NCBI GenBank assembly: GCA_947073545.1
Contig: CAMTMP010000005.1
Span: 99,431 to 163,430, forward strand
Direction of reading: 5' to 3'
Length of the DNA: 64,000 nt
Source: an uncultured bacterium
Lineage (GTDB): Bacteria > Bacillota > Clostridia > Lachnospirales > Lachnospiraceae
The position numbers and the translations under genes are program-made. The notes under the pieces were generated by a model, which did not search any database, was not told the DNA's origin, and saw only the letters and a program-made list of their open reading frames with translations. Of the stretch, positions 40,907-50,203 are shown piece after piece; position 1 is the stretch's first letter, and the number at the start of each line of letters is the position of its first letter.

Positions 40907-43837
40907 ATGGATAAGAGAGAAGCTGCGGTAAAAAAAATACAAGAAGGATGTAATACAGCATTTATTGATGGAACCTATAATTCAAATTTAGCATATCGTC
41001 CGGAATTTATAACTAATGATTATAAAAAAGGTAAGAAAATATTAGCTTCTATTGAGCAGGAACTATCAAATTGTGATGAATTTTGCATTAGTGTAGCTTT
41101 TATTACTCAAAATGGAATAACACCGCTTCTGCAAACACTATCTGAATTGGAAAAAAGAAATGTACCTGGGAAAATACTGACGACAGATTACTTGATGTTT
41201 AGTGAGCCATGTGCACTTGAAAAGCTTGCATCATTGAAAAATATAGAATTAAAAATGTTTTGTATAGATGCAGGAGGCGGAGGATTTCATACAAAAGGAT
41301 ATATTTTTAGAAAAGAAGAAATTTACCGCATTATTGTTGGCAGCGCTAATATGACATTAAGTGCAATTACTAAAAACAGGGAGTGGAATATGAAAATTGT
41401 TTCCACAGCGGAAGGAGAATTTACACAATGCCTGTTGGAAGAATTCGGCGGGTTGTGGGAGGATAAACATTCAAAAAGTTTTAATGCGTTTTTTGAGGAC
41501 TATAAAACAAAATACGAAATTATAAAAGAACAGCGCAAAATAGCAAAAAAAGAACAGATTGTTGGCTTTGAACAATACAAATTACAGCCAAATAAAATGC
41601 AGACAGCCTTTGCAGAAAATTTACTAAAAATGCGTATTCAAAACAAAAAGAGAGCACTGCTGATTAGTGCTACCGGGACGGGAAAAACCTATGCATCAGC
41701 ATTCGCGCTTAGGCAGATGCATTCAAAAAAGGTATTGTTTTTAGTTCATCGTGAACAGATTGCAAAGCAGGCAATGAAAAGCTATAAAATGGTTTTTGGT
41801 AATACCCGGACATTTGGTTTACTTTCAGGAACAAGCAAGGAATTGGACGCAGAGTATTTATTTGCAACAATGCAAATGATGACGAAACCGGAAATATATA
41901 CACAATTTTCTGAAAAGAATTTTGATGTAATTGTGATTGATGAAGTACATCATGTGGGTGCTGATAGTTATCAGAGAATTATGAATTATTTTCAACCTGA
42001 TTTCTGGCTCGGGATGACAGCATCTCCTGACACGAATCAATATGATATTTATTCGGTATTTGATCATAACATAGCGTATGAAATCCGCCTGCAGCAAGCA
42101 TTGGAAGAAGACTTATTATGCCCATTTCATTATTTTGGAATTACGGATATAGAAATTAATGGACAGGTATTTGACGATAATGCTGGAGTGAGAAGCTTTA
42201 ATGAGCTTGTTTCAGAAGAAAGAGTAAGATACGTGATAGAAAAAGCAGAATACTATGGGCATAGTGGAGAAAGGGTAAAAGGACTTATTTTTTGTAGCGG
42301 AAAAGAAGAGGCAAAGGAGCTCTCCAGAAAATTTAATAAGCACGAATATCGGACAGAAGTTTTAACAGGGGAAGACAGTCAGGAAAGGCGTGAAGCTGTA
42401 ATTGACAGGTTAACAGATGATCAAAATAAGGAAAAACAGCTTGATTATATTTTTACAGTAGATATTTTTAATGAGGGAGTAGATATACCGGAAGTTAATC
42501 AGATTATAATGTTGCGTCCAACAAAATCACCGGTTATATTTGTACAGCAGTTAGGACGTGGACTTCGTAAATTTGAAAATAAAGAATATGTAGTGATTCT
42601 GGATTTTATTGGAAATTATATGAATAATTTTATGATTCCTATTGCATTATCTGGTGATCGATCTTATAACAAAGATACAATTCGAAGATATGTTATGGAA
42701 GGAGCTAAGATTATTCCGGGAAGTTCTACGATTCACTTTGATGAAATATCTAAAAAGCGCATTTATGCATCAATAGATACAGCAAGAACCAATGACATAA
42801 AATTATTGAAAGAATCTTATCAAAGCTTAAAATATAAACTTGGCAGGATTCCAACGATAAGTGAATTTCGCGAGTATGGAGCAATTGACATAACAAAAAT
42901 CTTTGAAAAATGTGGTTCTTACTATGCTTTTTTAATGAAGTATGAAAAAGATTATTCTATACGTCTTAATAAGACACAGGAGGCTATAATAGATTTTTTG
43001 TCTAGAAAAGTAGTTTTTTTTAAAAGAATTCATGAACTTGCATTATTAAAATATTTATTACAACAGGATGATCGAATTGTGGCATACTTCAGGGCAATTA
43101 TGAAACTGGAATATCAAATTGATCTATCAGAAAGAGTTGAAAAATCGGTTATAAGTAATTTGACAAATGAATTTCCCAAGGAAGAAGAAAAAAGGAAATA
43201 TGCTGATTGCATTTTGATTGAAGATAATAATGGAAACTGCCAAATAGCAGAGTCATTTTATCAAAAACTTCAAAACAAGAACTTTGCAGATATGGTAATG
43301 GAAATAATTAATTTTGGCATTTCGAGGTATTTTGAATTGTATTCTGATACTTACAAGGATACCAATTTTCAGCTATATCAAAAATATACTTATGAGGATG
43401 TCTGCAGGCTGCTTAACTGGAAGCGCAATATGAATGCACAAAATATTGGCGGTTATTTTTATGATGAGGACACAAAAACGCTTCCTGTATTTATTAATTA
43501 TGAAAAAGCAGCAGATGCAATTGCATACGAGGATAGATTTGTTTCGGAAAATCAATTAATTGCTTTGTCAAAGCATCCTAGAAAAGTAACGTCAAAAGAT
43601 GCTGTTCATATTTATAAAAGAAGCGAAGAGGATAAAGAAAACCGCATTTTCTTATTTGTTCGAAAGAACAAAGATGATAATGAAGCAAAAGAGTTTTACT
43701 TTTTGGGAGAAATGTTTGCACAGGGTGATCCGCAGCCCATTCACATGGAAGCAACAAATGATGATGCTTTTGAAATTATGTATCATTTAGATGTACCGGT
43801 GAGGAATGATATTTATGACTATATTGTGAATGGCTAA
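40907..43837 (+). CDS. PLD-like nuclease/SF2 helicase with DUF3427-like C-terminus
   Basis: In this 976-residue protein residues about 25-200 are a phospholipase-D-type nuclease with one HxK set: GGGFHTKGYIFRK (about 125-137) and GSANMTLSA (about 145). A superfamily-2 helicase follows: LLISATGTGKTYASA (Walker A, about 254), VIVIDEVHHVGA (DEVHH, about 344), MTASPDT, and QQLGRGLRKFENK (motif VI, about 547). The last 400 residues resemble DUF3427. This is the plan of restriction- or defence-type PLD helicases, which translocate on DNA and cut it. No methyltransferase is adjacent. The ribosome site is weak. Three genes follow closely. Confidence 0.88.
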   Translation: MDKREAAVKKIQEGCNTAFIDGTYNSNLAYRPEFITNDYKKGKKILASIEQELSNCDEFCISVAFITQNGITPLLQTLSELEKRNVPGKILTTDYLMFSEPCALEKLASLKNIELKMFCIDAGGGGFHTKGYIFRKEEIYRIIVGSANMTLSAITKNREWNMKIVSTAEGEFTQCLLEEFGGLWEDKHSKSFNAFFEDYKTKYEIIKEQRKIAKKEQIVGFEQYKLQPNKMQTAFAENLLKMRIQNKKRALLISATGTGKTYASAFALRQMHSKKVLFLVHREQIAKQAMKSYKMVFGNTRTFGLLSGTSKELDAEYLFATMQMMTKPEIYTQFSEKNFDVIVIDEVHHVGADSYQRIMNYFQPDFWLGMTASPDTNQYDIYSVFDHNIAYEIRLQQALEEDLLCPFHYFGITDIEINGQVFDDNAGVRSFNELVSEERVRYVIEKAEYYGHSGERVKGLIFCSGKEEAKELSRKFNKHEYRTEVLTGEDSQERREAVIDRLTDDQNKEKQLDYIFTVDIFNEGVDIPEVNQIIMLRPTKSPVIFVQQLGRGLRKFENKEYVVILDFIGNYMNNFMIPIALSGDRSYNKDTIRRYVMEGAKIIPGSSTIHFDEISKKRIYASIDTARTNDIKLLKESYQSLKYKLGRIPTISEFREYGAIDITKIFEKCGSYYAFLMKYEKDYSIRLNKTQEAIIDFLSRKVVFFKRIHELALLKYLLQQDDRIVAYFRAIMKLEYQIDLSERVEKSVISNLTNEFPKEEEKRKYADCILIEDNNGNCQIAESFYQKLQNKNFADMVMEIINFGISRYFELYSDTYKDTNFQLYQKYTYEDVCRLLNWKRNMNAQNIGGYFYDEDTKTLPVFINYEKAADAIAYEDRFVSENQLIALSKHPRKVTSKDAVHIYKRSEEDKENRIFLFVRKNKDDNEAKEFYFLGEMFAQGDPQPIHMEATNDDAFEIMYHLDVPVRNDIYDYIVNG

Positions 43838-43864
43838 TAGGATTTAGAGAAAGGGAAACACAAG

Positions 43865-44275
43865 ATGAAAACGATAGAGGTAGTGGCAGCAATTATTGTA
43901 GATGGTGATAAAATATTTGCCACTCAAAGAGGATACGGAGAGTTTAAAGACGGATGGGAATTTCCAGGTGGGAAAATCGAACAGGGAGAAACACCCGAAC
44001 AGGCGCTGATACGGGAGATAAAAGAGGAGCTGGATACAGAAATTGAAATAGGAAAATTGGTTGAGACCGTGGAATATGATTATCCGAAATTTCATTTAAC
44101 AATGCACTGCTTTTTTTGCAGGATCAGATCGGGGGATTTGGTTTTGCGGGAACATGAGGCTGCAAAGTGGCTGCTGCCGGAAGAATTAGACAGTGTGGAC
44201 TGGCTTCCGGCAGACTTGGGGCTGATTGAAAAGCTTAAAAGAATTAAGAAGAAGGTTGATTATGATTACAAATGA
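43865..44275 (+). CDS. NUDIX (MutT-like) nucleoside triphosphate pyrophosphohydrolase
   Basis: The 136-residue hydrolase has a complete Nudix box, GGKIEQGETPEQALIREIKE followed by ELD (about 38-60), with all catalytic glutamates, and the MutT-like start IEVVAAIIVDGDKIFATQRG. The short form is typical of (d)NTP pyrophosphohydrolases that clean 8-oxo-dGTP or other modified nucleotides. It lies 27 bases after the helicase gene and overlaps the next gene by 14 bases, so it belongs to the cassette. Its placement suggests hydrolysis of modified or signalling nucleotides during the response. Confidence 0.9.
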   Translation: MKTIEVVAAIIVDGDKIFATQRGYGEFKDGWEFPGGKIEQGETPEQALIREIKEELDTEIEIGKLVETVEYDYPKFHLTMHCFFCRIRSGDLVLREHEAAKWLLPEELDSVDWLPADLGLIEKLKRIKKKVDYDYK

Positions 44276-46070
44276 TAAAAAAGATAAAGTAAAAATTCCA
44301 AATTTAAAACCTGTTATGAGTAAGCAAAAAATATGTGATGTACCAGTAATTCATAAGATGAACGTTTCTGAGGAAGGCCTGAAAGAATATAAAGATAGCC
44401 TGGAAAAAACAAAAGATGCTGTTAAACTAAAACTTCTTTTTCAGTATCCGGTAGTTTATATTCATCATTGCCCTGATGGTGAGTATTATGAAGTCTATAT
44501 TGGGGAAACAGCAGATATAATTAATCGTACTCATCAACATTTCTGCAATGTTGCTAAGGATGAAAACTGGCAGAAAATGCTTAAGAAAAAGGGCGCAGAA
44601 GTTTTTATTATAGGACATAAATATTTTAATAAATCACTTACTATGGATATTGAAAACATGCTGATGTTTTATATGCTGGGAGTTGAAAAGGTACGTAAAA
44701 TCCATAATCGAAGAGGAAATCTGCAGAATAAATATTATACCTCAGATAAGTTTGAGGATATTTTTTCTGATGTATGGAAAGGGCTTGGGAAAATGAATGC
44801 TCATCTTTTTCCTGCGGAAAATCTGATTTTGGATTCTGCCCTTTATAAAGCTTCGCCTTTTCATGAATTGAGTGATAACCAAAAGAAGGCTAAACTTCAA
44901 ATATTTAACAGGGTAAGGGAGGCATTAAAGCAGAAAAAAAGGGGACAGTTGATTTTTGTTTCCGGAGAAGCTGGGACAGGAAAAACAGTTCTTAACAGCA
45001 ATTTGTTTTATGAATTATGTACAAATAATAAAGAGTTAGGATTTGAGAATATAAAGTGCAGATTAATGGTCAATCATGAGGAGCAATTGACGGTATATAA
45101 GCAAATTGCAGCAAAATTGTGTCTTGATTCTGTGCATAAAGATATTGTATGTAATCCAACTCACTTCATACTAACCCATAAGGAAGAGGATGAACCTATA
45201 GATATTGCATTTGTGGATGAGGCACATTTGTTGTGGACGCAGGGAAATCAGGCATATCGTGGAAAAAATCAATTGGAGGACATTCTCAAAAGAGCGAGAG
45301 TGGTGGTTGCAGTATTTGACCAATATCAGATATTGAGTATAACACAATATTGGGAGCATGCAGCGATTGAAAAGCTGGAAAAAGAGGCAAAAAGAAAACA
45401 CAATTATATTGAGCTGACGGAGCAATTTCGTATTTGTGGAGGTGCTCCGGTAATTGAATGGATTCATAAATTTACAAAAAAACAACAGATAAATAAAATT
45501 CCGGAAGATGCTCATTATGAAATTAAAATATTTGACAGTCCCGGAGAAATGCAGCAGGAAATTGAAAAAAAGGGAAACAATGAAAATAGCAGGTTATCCA
45601 GAATGCTATCTACTTATGATTGGGAATATATTCAAAAAAAGAGTCCCAGGATGGCAGACTATTGGATGGTTTCAATAGGAGAATGGAAAATGCCCTGGAA
45701 TAAACAGATGCCGGGAAACTCCATAGAAAAAGGGAAAAATAAGAAACTTGCATGGTCAGAGCAGAGCCATACAATTAAAGAAGTAGGCTCAACATATACA
45801 ATACAGGGACTTGATTTAAATTATGCAGGAGTAATTCTTGGGCCTTCAGTACAATACAAAGATGGAAAGATTGTTTTTGATCCGTCTTGCAGTGCAAATA
45901 GGAATGTTAAAAATGCCAGAACTTTAAGTGATGGGAGTAAGAAAAAATTTGGAGAAATATTAATTAGAAATGAAGTAAATGTGCTAATGACCAGAGGGAT
46001 AGACGGATTATATATTTATGCATGTGACGAGGAATTGCGCAGAGCATTAAAAAAAGCAAAGGATAAATAA
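44262..46070 (+). CDS. GIY-YIG nuclease fused to DUF2075 helicase/ATPase
   Basis: This 602-residue protein has an N-terminal GIY-YIG-type segment at about 63-165 (VVYIHHCPDGEYYEVYIGET, then ADIINRTHQHF). A DUF2075 (superfamily-1-like, Schlafen-related) helicase follows: LIFVSGEAGTGKTVLN (about 230), DIAFVDEAHLLW (about 312), VAVFDQYQ, LTEQFRICGG, YTIQGLDLNYAGVILG and VLMTRGIDGLYIYACD. ATG 44262 (AAGAAGG upstream) lies inside the NUDIX gene's end, so the genes are coupled. The YIG element reads YIGETADI. Likely role: an ATP-driven nuclease on DNA or RNA. The DUF2075-GIY-YIG form is known as a domain pairing, but its function is untested as far as I know. Confidence 0.88.
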   Translation: MITNDKKDKVKIPNLKPVMSKQKICDVPVIHKMNVSEEGLKEYKDSLEKTKDAVKLKLLFQYPVVYIHHCPDGEYYEVYIGETADIINRTHQHFCNVAKDENWQKMLKKKGAEVFIIGHKYFNKSLTMDIENMLMFYMLGVEKVRKIHNRRGNLQNKYYTSDKFEDIFSDVWKGLGKMNAHLFPAENLILDSALYKASPFHELSDNQKKAKLQIFNRVREALKQKKRGQLIFVSGEAGTGKTVLNSNLFYELCTNNKELGFENIKCRLMVNHEEQLTVYKQIAAKLCLDSVHKDIVCNPTHFILTHKEEDEPIDIAFVDEAHLLWTQGNQAYRGKNQLEDILKRARVVVAVFDQYQILSITQYWEHAAIEKLEKEAKRKHNYIELTEQFRICGGAPVIEWIHKFTKKQQINKIPEDAHYEIKIFDSPGEMQQEIEKKGNNENSRLSRMLSTYDWEYIQKKSPRMADYWMVSIGEWKMPWNKQMPGNSIEKGKNKKLAWSEQSHTIKEVGSTYTIQGLDLNYAGVILGPSVQYKDGKIVFDPSCSANRNVKNARTLSDGSKKKFGEILIRNEVNVLMTRGIDGLYIYACDEELRRALKKAKDK

Positions 46071-46071
46071 T

Positions 46072-46431
46072 ATGAATGAATTTACAATAGGGCAGTTAAT
46101 GGATATGGTCCGGAAATTTTGTGAGGTACGCGATTGGGATCAGTATCACAATCCTAAGGATTTGGCAATTGGTATTTCAACAGAAGCAAATGAGCTGCTT
46201 GATATTTTCCGGTTTAAGTCAGAAAAGGAAATGAGAGAGATGTTCCAAAATAAACAAATTAAGGAACATATAGAAGATGAGATTGCAGATACGTTTTTCT
46301 TTCTGTTAAGATTTGCCCAAATGAATCATTTGGATTTAGGAAAATGTATGACAGATAAGCTTGAAAAAAATAATATAAAATATCCGGTAGAAAAAATTAA
46401 AGGAAAAAATTTAAAATACACAGAGATATAA
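46072..46431 (+). CDS. MazG-like nucleotide pyrophosphohydrolase
   Basis: The 119-residue all-alpha NTP-PPase has the metal-binding glutamate pairs in ISTEANELLDIFRF and IEDEIADTFFFLLRFAQMN. It resembles RS21-C6/MazG dCTP- or dNTP-pyrophosphatases. The start is one base after the preceding stop, with AAAGGA nine bases upstream, so it is translationally coupled and closes the cassette. It would hydrolyse (d)NTPs to monophosphates, which could starve a phage of nucleotides or remove modified ones. Confidence 0.9.
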   Translation: MNEFTIGQLMDMVRKFCEVRDWDQYHNPKDLAIGISTEANELLDIFRFKSEKEMREMFQNKQIKEHIEDEIADTFFFLLRFAQMNHLDLGKCMTDKLEKNNIKYPVEKIKGKNLKYTEI

Positions 46432-46438
46432 TATGATT

Positions 46439-47296
46439 TTAAAAACTATTCCGATATTTTAAAGGTGAACTCCCATAGTGTCTTTTAAACATTCGGATAA
46501 AATGACTTACATTAGGGAAGCCTGCGCACAATGCAACTTCTGTGACAGGAAGCTTTGTTGTCTCTAAGAGCCTTTTTGCGCAGGTAAGACGCAAATGACT
46601 AATGTAATCTGAAAAAGTCAGCTTAAAATGTTCCTTAAAATAGCGGGAAATATATTTTTCAGATAAATGAAATTTGGAAGAAAGCTCTTTTAAAGAGAGC
46701 TTTTCAGTGAAATGCTCCTGAATATAGGCAAGCATTTCTCTTTGTAGATTAATTTGACTGCCGGGAAGAGACGTGGTAAGCAGCAGGTGGTGATCTGTCA
46801 TCAGATCAAGTACTTTAAGCAGAAGAAGACGGGTTTCTATTTGGCAGTGAAGAGAAACATTTTCAGCATTAAGATGCACGATTTTTTCTAAAATGTCATA
46901 AATTTCTTTTGACAAGCCGGGGAGAGAAACCTCCCGGGACAGTTGGAGCTGGCCGCTGCGCAGCGGCATAAGCAGGTCAGATTCTAAGCCATCCATCGTC
47001 TGAAAAGAAATAAATTCCAAAGGAAATAATAAGGTATAATAGGCAGCGGACAGGTCATCAGAACCCATGAAATGCAGTTCCCTTGGGTTAACCATAAAAA
47101 TGGAACCGCTATGACCAAGATAATCCTGCCCTTCAATGGAGACATGGAGGGTACCTTGCCTGATATAAATTATTTCAAGTTCATCATGCCAATGCACCGG
47201 AAATTGAAATGGGTGGCGGACATTGTGGATAAAATACTGGTCGTAAGGATATTCCTTTGTTCCATGAGGAATATTTTCTTTTAATTCTATCATCAT
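46439..47296 (-). CDS. AraC family regulator with cupin sensor domain
   Basis: The 285-residue protein has an N-terminal cupin-like AraC-binding domain (FPVHWHDELEIIYIRQG, the HxxxxE pattern; FMVNPRELHFMG) and a C-terminal pair of helix-turn-helices (LSLKELSSKFHLSEKYISRY, then VTEVALCAGFPNVSHFIRMF). The frame is open further upstream, but ATG 47296 has GGAGTG nine bases away and begins just before the cupin. It diverges from the MATE gene, 206 bases away, and probably regulates it in response to a sugar-like or toxic ligand. Confidence 0.9.
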   Translation of the reverse strand: MMIELKENIPHGTKEYPYDQYFIHNVRHPFQFPVHWHDELEIIYIRQGTLHVSIEGQDYLGHSGSIFMVNPRELHFMGSDDLSAAYYTLLFPLEFISFQTMDGLESDLLMPLRSGQLQLSREVSLPGLSKEIYDILEKIVHLNAENVSLHCQIETRLLLLKVLDLMTDHHLLLTTSLPGSQINLQREMLAYIQEHFTEKLSLKELSSKFHLSEKYISRYFKEHFKLTFSDYISHLRLTCAKRLLETTKLPVTEVALCAGFPNVSHFIRMFKRHYGSSPLKYRNSF

Positions 47297-47502
47297 AAAT
47301 TTAAACACTCCAAACAAAAGCTTTTTCATATTGCCGGAAGGCTTATTTGCGGTGCAACACTCCTTCTTAACAATTATCATACCATATAAAGTAGAAATAG
47401 TGCAATTTCGTGCTGAAAAAATGCAAGTATTATCAGATGTAAAGGGATAAAATATGATATTAGTAAAATCAAATACCGAGGGAATCAATTGGAGGAATAT
47501 CC

Positions 47503-48837
47503 ATGAAGGGTGAAAGAAAAACTTTAGGACAGTTGTTTGTGCCGATCTGCCTTGAAATTTTATGCTTTATGCTGACAGGAATGGTGGACACTATGATGTT
47601 GTCTTCTGTGGGAGATCAGGCAGTAGGTGCTGTAGGAACAGCTAATACATATATAGGAATTTTTATTATCATGTTTTCGATTATATCTTCCGGAATGATT
47701 GCAGTTATGACGCAGTACATAGGTGCAGGAAGAAAAGGTATTGCTTATCAGGCAAGGCAGCTTGGACTTATATTTAACGCAGTAATCGGTGTGGTATTGT
47801 CAGTTATTTTGTTTTGCTTTGCAGAAAATGTGCTTTTGATGGTTGGAGTGGCGGACAGACTGCGGGGATATGCGGCCACTTATCTTAAAATTGTCGGCGG
47901 ATCATGTATTTTAAATGCACTTATTCCTATTTTTTCCAGCTATTTAAGGGCATTTGGGCATACCAAACAGTCTTTGTTTGCCACAATTGCAGGAAATGTG
48001 GTTAATTTAATTTTAAATGCGGTTTTTTTATTTGTTTTTCATATGGGAGTGATGGGTGTAGCACTTGCTACCGTAATTTCCAGAATATTAAATCTTTTGA
48101 TTGTAATAATTGCTTCCCATTTGCTGGTGGATGCGGGAAAAGATCCTGAACGCATCACAAACAAAGAAGTATTTGGAAAGATCATCAGCATTGGTCTGCC
48201 TTCTGCACTAGAGACGGGACTATACAATCTAGCCATGACACTGATTATCCGGTTTTTAAATCAAATGGATACGGATGGCATTAATGTAACAGCAAGATCT
48301 TATGCCATGCAGATCACTAATTTTTCATACTGCGCAGGGGCTGCACTTGCTCAGGCAAATGCTATTTTGACAGGATGGAGGATAGGCGCCGGCAAGTATG
48401 AAGAATGTGATAAGGGAACCAGGAAAGCAGCTGTAATTGGAGTGGTGGCAGCGGCTGTACTGGAAAGCGCCTTTGCAGCATCTTCCGGTATTTTAATGAG
48501 AATGTTTACAGAGGATTCCTTGATGATCGCGTTGGTGGGAAGACTGCTTGCGATAGATATTTTACTTGAAATCGGACGGACTACGAATCTGGTTTTTGGC
48601 AATGCATTAAAAACCAGTGGGGATGCTGTGTTTACTACAGTGATTGCAGCAGTATTTATGTATCTTTGTGCGGTGGGAGGCACATGGTTTTTTGGAATTC
48701 ATTTAGGATGGATGGTGGCAGGGGCCTATGTAGGTCTTGCAATGGATGAGTGCGTGCGCGCAGTGTGTATGTATTTCCGCTGGAGGAGTGGTAAATGGAA
48801 AGAAAAGGTACTGATTAGTACTGAAAAATTGTCATAA
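47503..48837 (+). CDS. MATE family efflux transporter
   Basis: The 444-residue protein has twelve predicted membrane helices and the MATE motifs LCFMLTGMVDTMMLSSVGDQ near the start and PSALETGLYNLAMTLIIRF in the second half, a symmetric six-plus-six arrangement. These are Na+ or H+-coupled exporters of cationic drugs. GGAGG lies six bases before the ATG. The divergent AraC gene is its likely regulator. Confidence 0.93.
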   Translation: MKGERKTLGQLFVPICLEILCFMLTGMVDTMMLSSVGDQAVGAVGTANTYIGIFIIMFSIISSGMIAVMTQYIGAGRKGIAYQARQLGLIFNAVIGVVLSVILFCFAENVLLMVGVADRLRGYAATYLKIVGGSCILNALIPIFSSYLRAFGHTKQSLFATIAGNVVNLILNAVFLFVFHMGVMGVALATVISRILNLLIVIIASHLLVDAGKDPERITNKEVFGKIISIGLPSALETGLYNLAMTLIIRFLNQMDTDGINVTARSYAMQITNFSYCAGAALAQANAILTGWRIGAGKYEECDKGTRKAAVIGVVAAAVLESAFAASSGILMRMFTEDSLMIALVGRLLAIDILLEIGRTTNLVFGNALKTSGDAVFTTVIAAVFMYLCAVGGTWFFGIHLGWMVAGAYVGLAMDECVRAVCMYFRWRSGKWKEKVLISTEKLS

Positions 48838-48985
48838 AACATATTGCATGAGTAACGAAATCAGGAAGTGTCAGCTAAGCATTTTGCTTAATTCTGCCGA
48901 TAAAAAAATAAACTAATATGCCGCTTGGACCTTTCTGGAAAGCGGCGCAGTTCCGAATGACAGAGGAACTGCAGAAAGGAGGAAC

Positions 48986-50143
48986 ATGCAGATTGGAGCA
49001 AATTTAGCTGGCAGGTCTTACGTCCCGCACAGAAGCAGCGCAAGAGCGGGTTATGCAGGCGCTGTTTTTGGCGTATCTAAGGAAGAGATGGCCAAAGAGC
49101 AGATGTTTGCTGCCAGCAATGCAGTAAGTAAGGCGGAAAATGTTTCCAAAGGAGAATTCTTAGGCCTGACTATGGTGCCTGAACCAGGAGAGTCTAATGT
49201 TTATGGAATGAGTGCGTTGTGGCCGGAGGATTCAACACCTGATAAGCCTATCGTACAGGTTATTTCTAATTTGGGAGGAAAGAAAGAAGTCTATAATGTG
49301 GATGTAAGTAAGGTAGATCCAAATAATGCTTCTTCCCTTGAAATGTTTGCCCTGCTTAGTTATTCTGACAAAATAGGGATTTCCGATGGAGGAACTTTCG
49401 GATCTTTTCATCAGGCAAAGGTGTATGCGGGCAATGCACAGGAGAATGGATATATTGAGGACTTGTCCGGGCATAAGGCATTTTTAAGCTACAAATTTGA
49501 CTGGGAAAAATGCATTGGTACCATGATGGGTGAATATTTTAACGCTCAGGCTTATAATCAGTATGAAAATTGTAAAAAACTGCTTGCAGTATTCGATGTT
49601 TTTTCCAGGCAGTGGGAGCAGGCAGAAGAAGGCGTGGATAATCTGGAGCTGATCAGAAGCAGGATGGACGAAATATTGGAAAAGGTAAAAAAGGGAAAAA
49701 CGGAGCCTGTGATTCAAACAGGAGCTCAGGCCTTTTCGGAAAAAGAGTGGGACAGATTACTTGAGCAGTTTGACTCAGCAGAGGATGCACTTAAAGAGAT
49801 GATGCGTGAAGAACATGCAAAGAGACTTAAAGAGCAGATCAATAAAGCGGAAATCATGAACGATATGGACAAGGAAGCAGAAGAAATACTTACCAGTCAG
49901 TCAACAATGTGCACCCTTCCGTCGTCAGAAGCAGGAAAAGAAGCAGCGCGTTATATTACATGGTATACGGAAGAAGGAATTTTCTGCAGGAAAGCAGGGC
50001 AGAAGGAAGATTATGAATGGTCTATTGCTTTTAAAAGCAGTGATCAATATGATAAGGTGATGGAATATTTGCGCCAGCATGAAAATGATACGGACTGGAA
50101 ATTTGCTGCTGATCAAAGTTTCTGGCAGGAGTTTTTAGGATAG
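48986..50143 (+). CDS. Unknown protein, DUF6033-like
   Basis: The 385-residue protein has no signal peptide or membrane helix. It begins with a disordered, Ser/Ala/Gly-rich stretch (residues 5-35), then a mixed domain with LEMFALLSYSDKIGISDGG and a coiled coil (about 215-295, EKEWDRLLEQFDSAEDALKE), and ends in a short mixed domain. Related clostridial proteins are placed in DUF6033, and several lie near flagellar or secretion genes, though none are here. The AGGAGG site is clear. Function unknown. Confidence 0.65.
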   Translation: MQIGANLAGRSYVPHRSSARAGYAGAVFGVSKEEMAKEQMFAASNAVSKAENVSKGEFLGLTMVPEPGESNVYGMSALWPEDSTPDKPIVQVISNLGGKKEVYNVDVSKVDPNNASSLEMFALLSYSDKIGISDGGTFGSFHQAKVYAGNAQENGYIEDLSGHKAFLSYKFDWEKCIGTMMGEYFNAQAYNQYENCKKLLAVFDVFSRQWEQAEEGVDNLELIRSRMDEILEKVKKGKTEPVIQTGAQAFSEKEWDRLLEQFDSAEDALKEMMREEHAKRLKEQINKAEIMNDMDKEAEEILTSQSTMCTLPSSEAGKEAARYITWYTEEGIFCRKAGQKEDYEWSIAFKSSDQYDKVMEYLRQHENDTDWKFAADQSFWQEFLG

Positions 50144-50164
50144 GAAATTTAATATGTGACACGT

Positions 50165-50203
50165 AAAAAGCAAGGGAGGTCATAAAATGGCTTTCCTTGT
50201 TTT
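50165..50203 (+). terminator. Possible terminator after the DUF6033-like gene
   Basis: AAAAGCAAGG (50165-50174, one bulged G) pairs with CCTTGTTTT (50195-50203), ending in Ts. The loop carries GGGAGGT and the ATG of the small ORF at 50187, so terminator and translation start compete for the same sequence. Confidence 0.4.

Noticed and set aside
40907..43837. Type I or III restriction subunit
   Set aside because: Helicase motifs fit, but no methyltransferase or specificity gene is in the cassette, and the N-terminal nuclease is PLD-type.
46072..46431. MazG-like gene as a toxin-antitoxin partner
   Set aside because: The sequence is a MazG-type pyrophosphohydrolase. There is no mazE/mazF-like gene adjacent.
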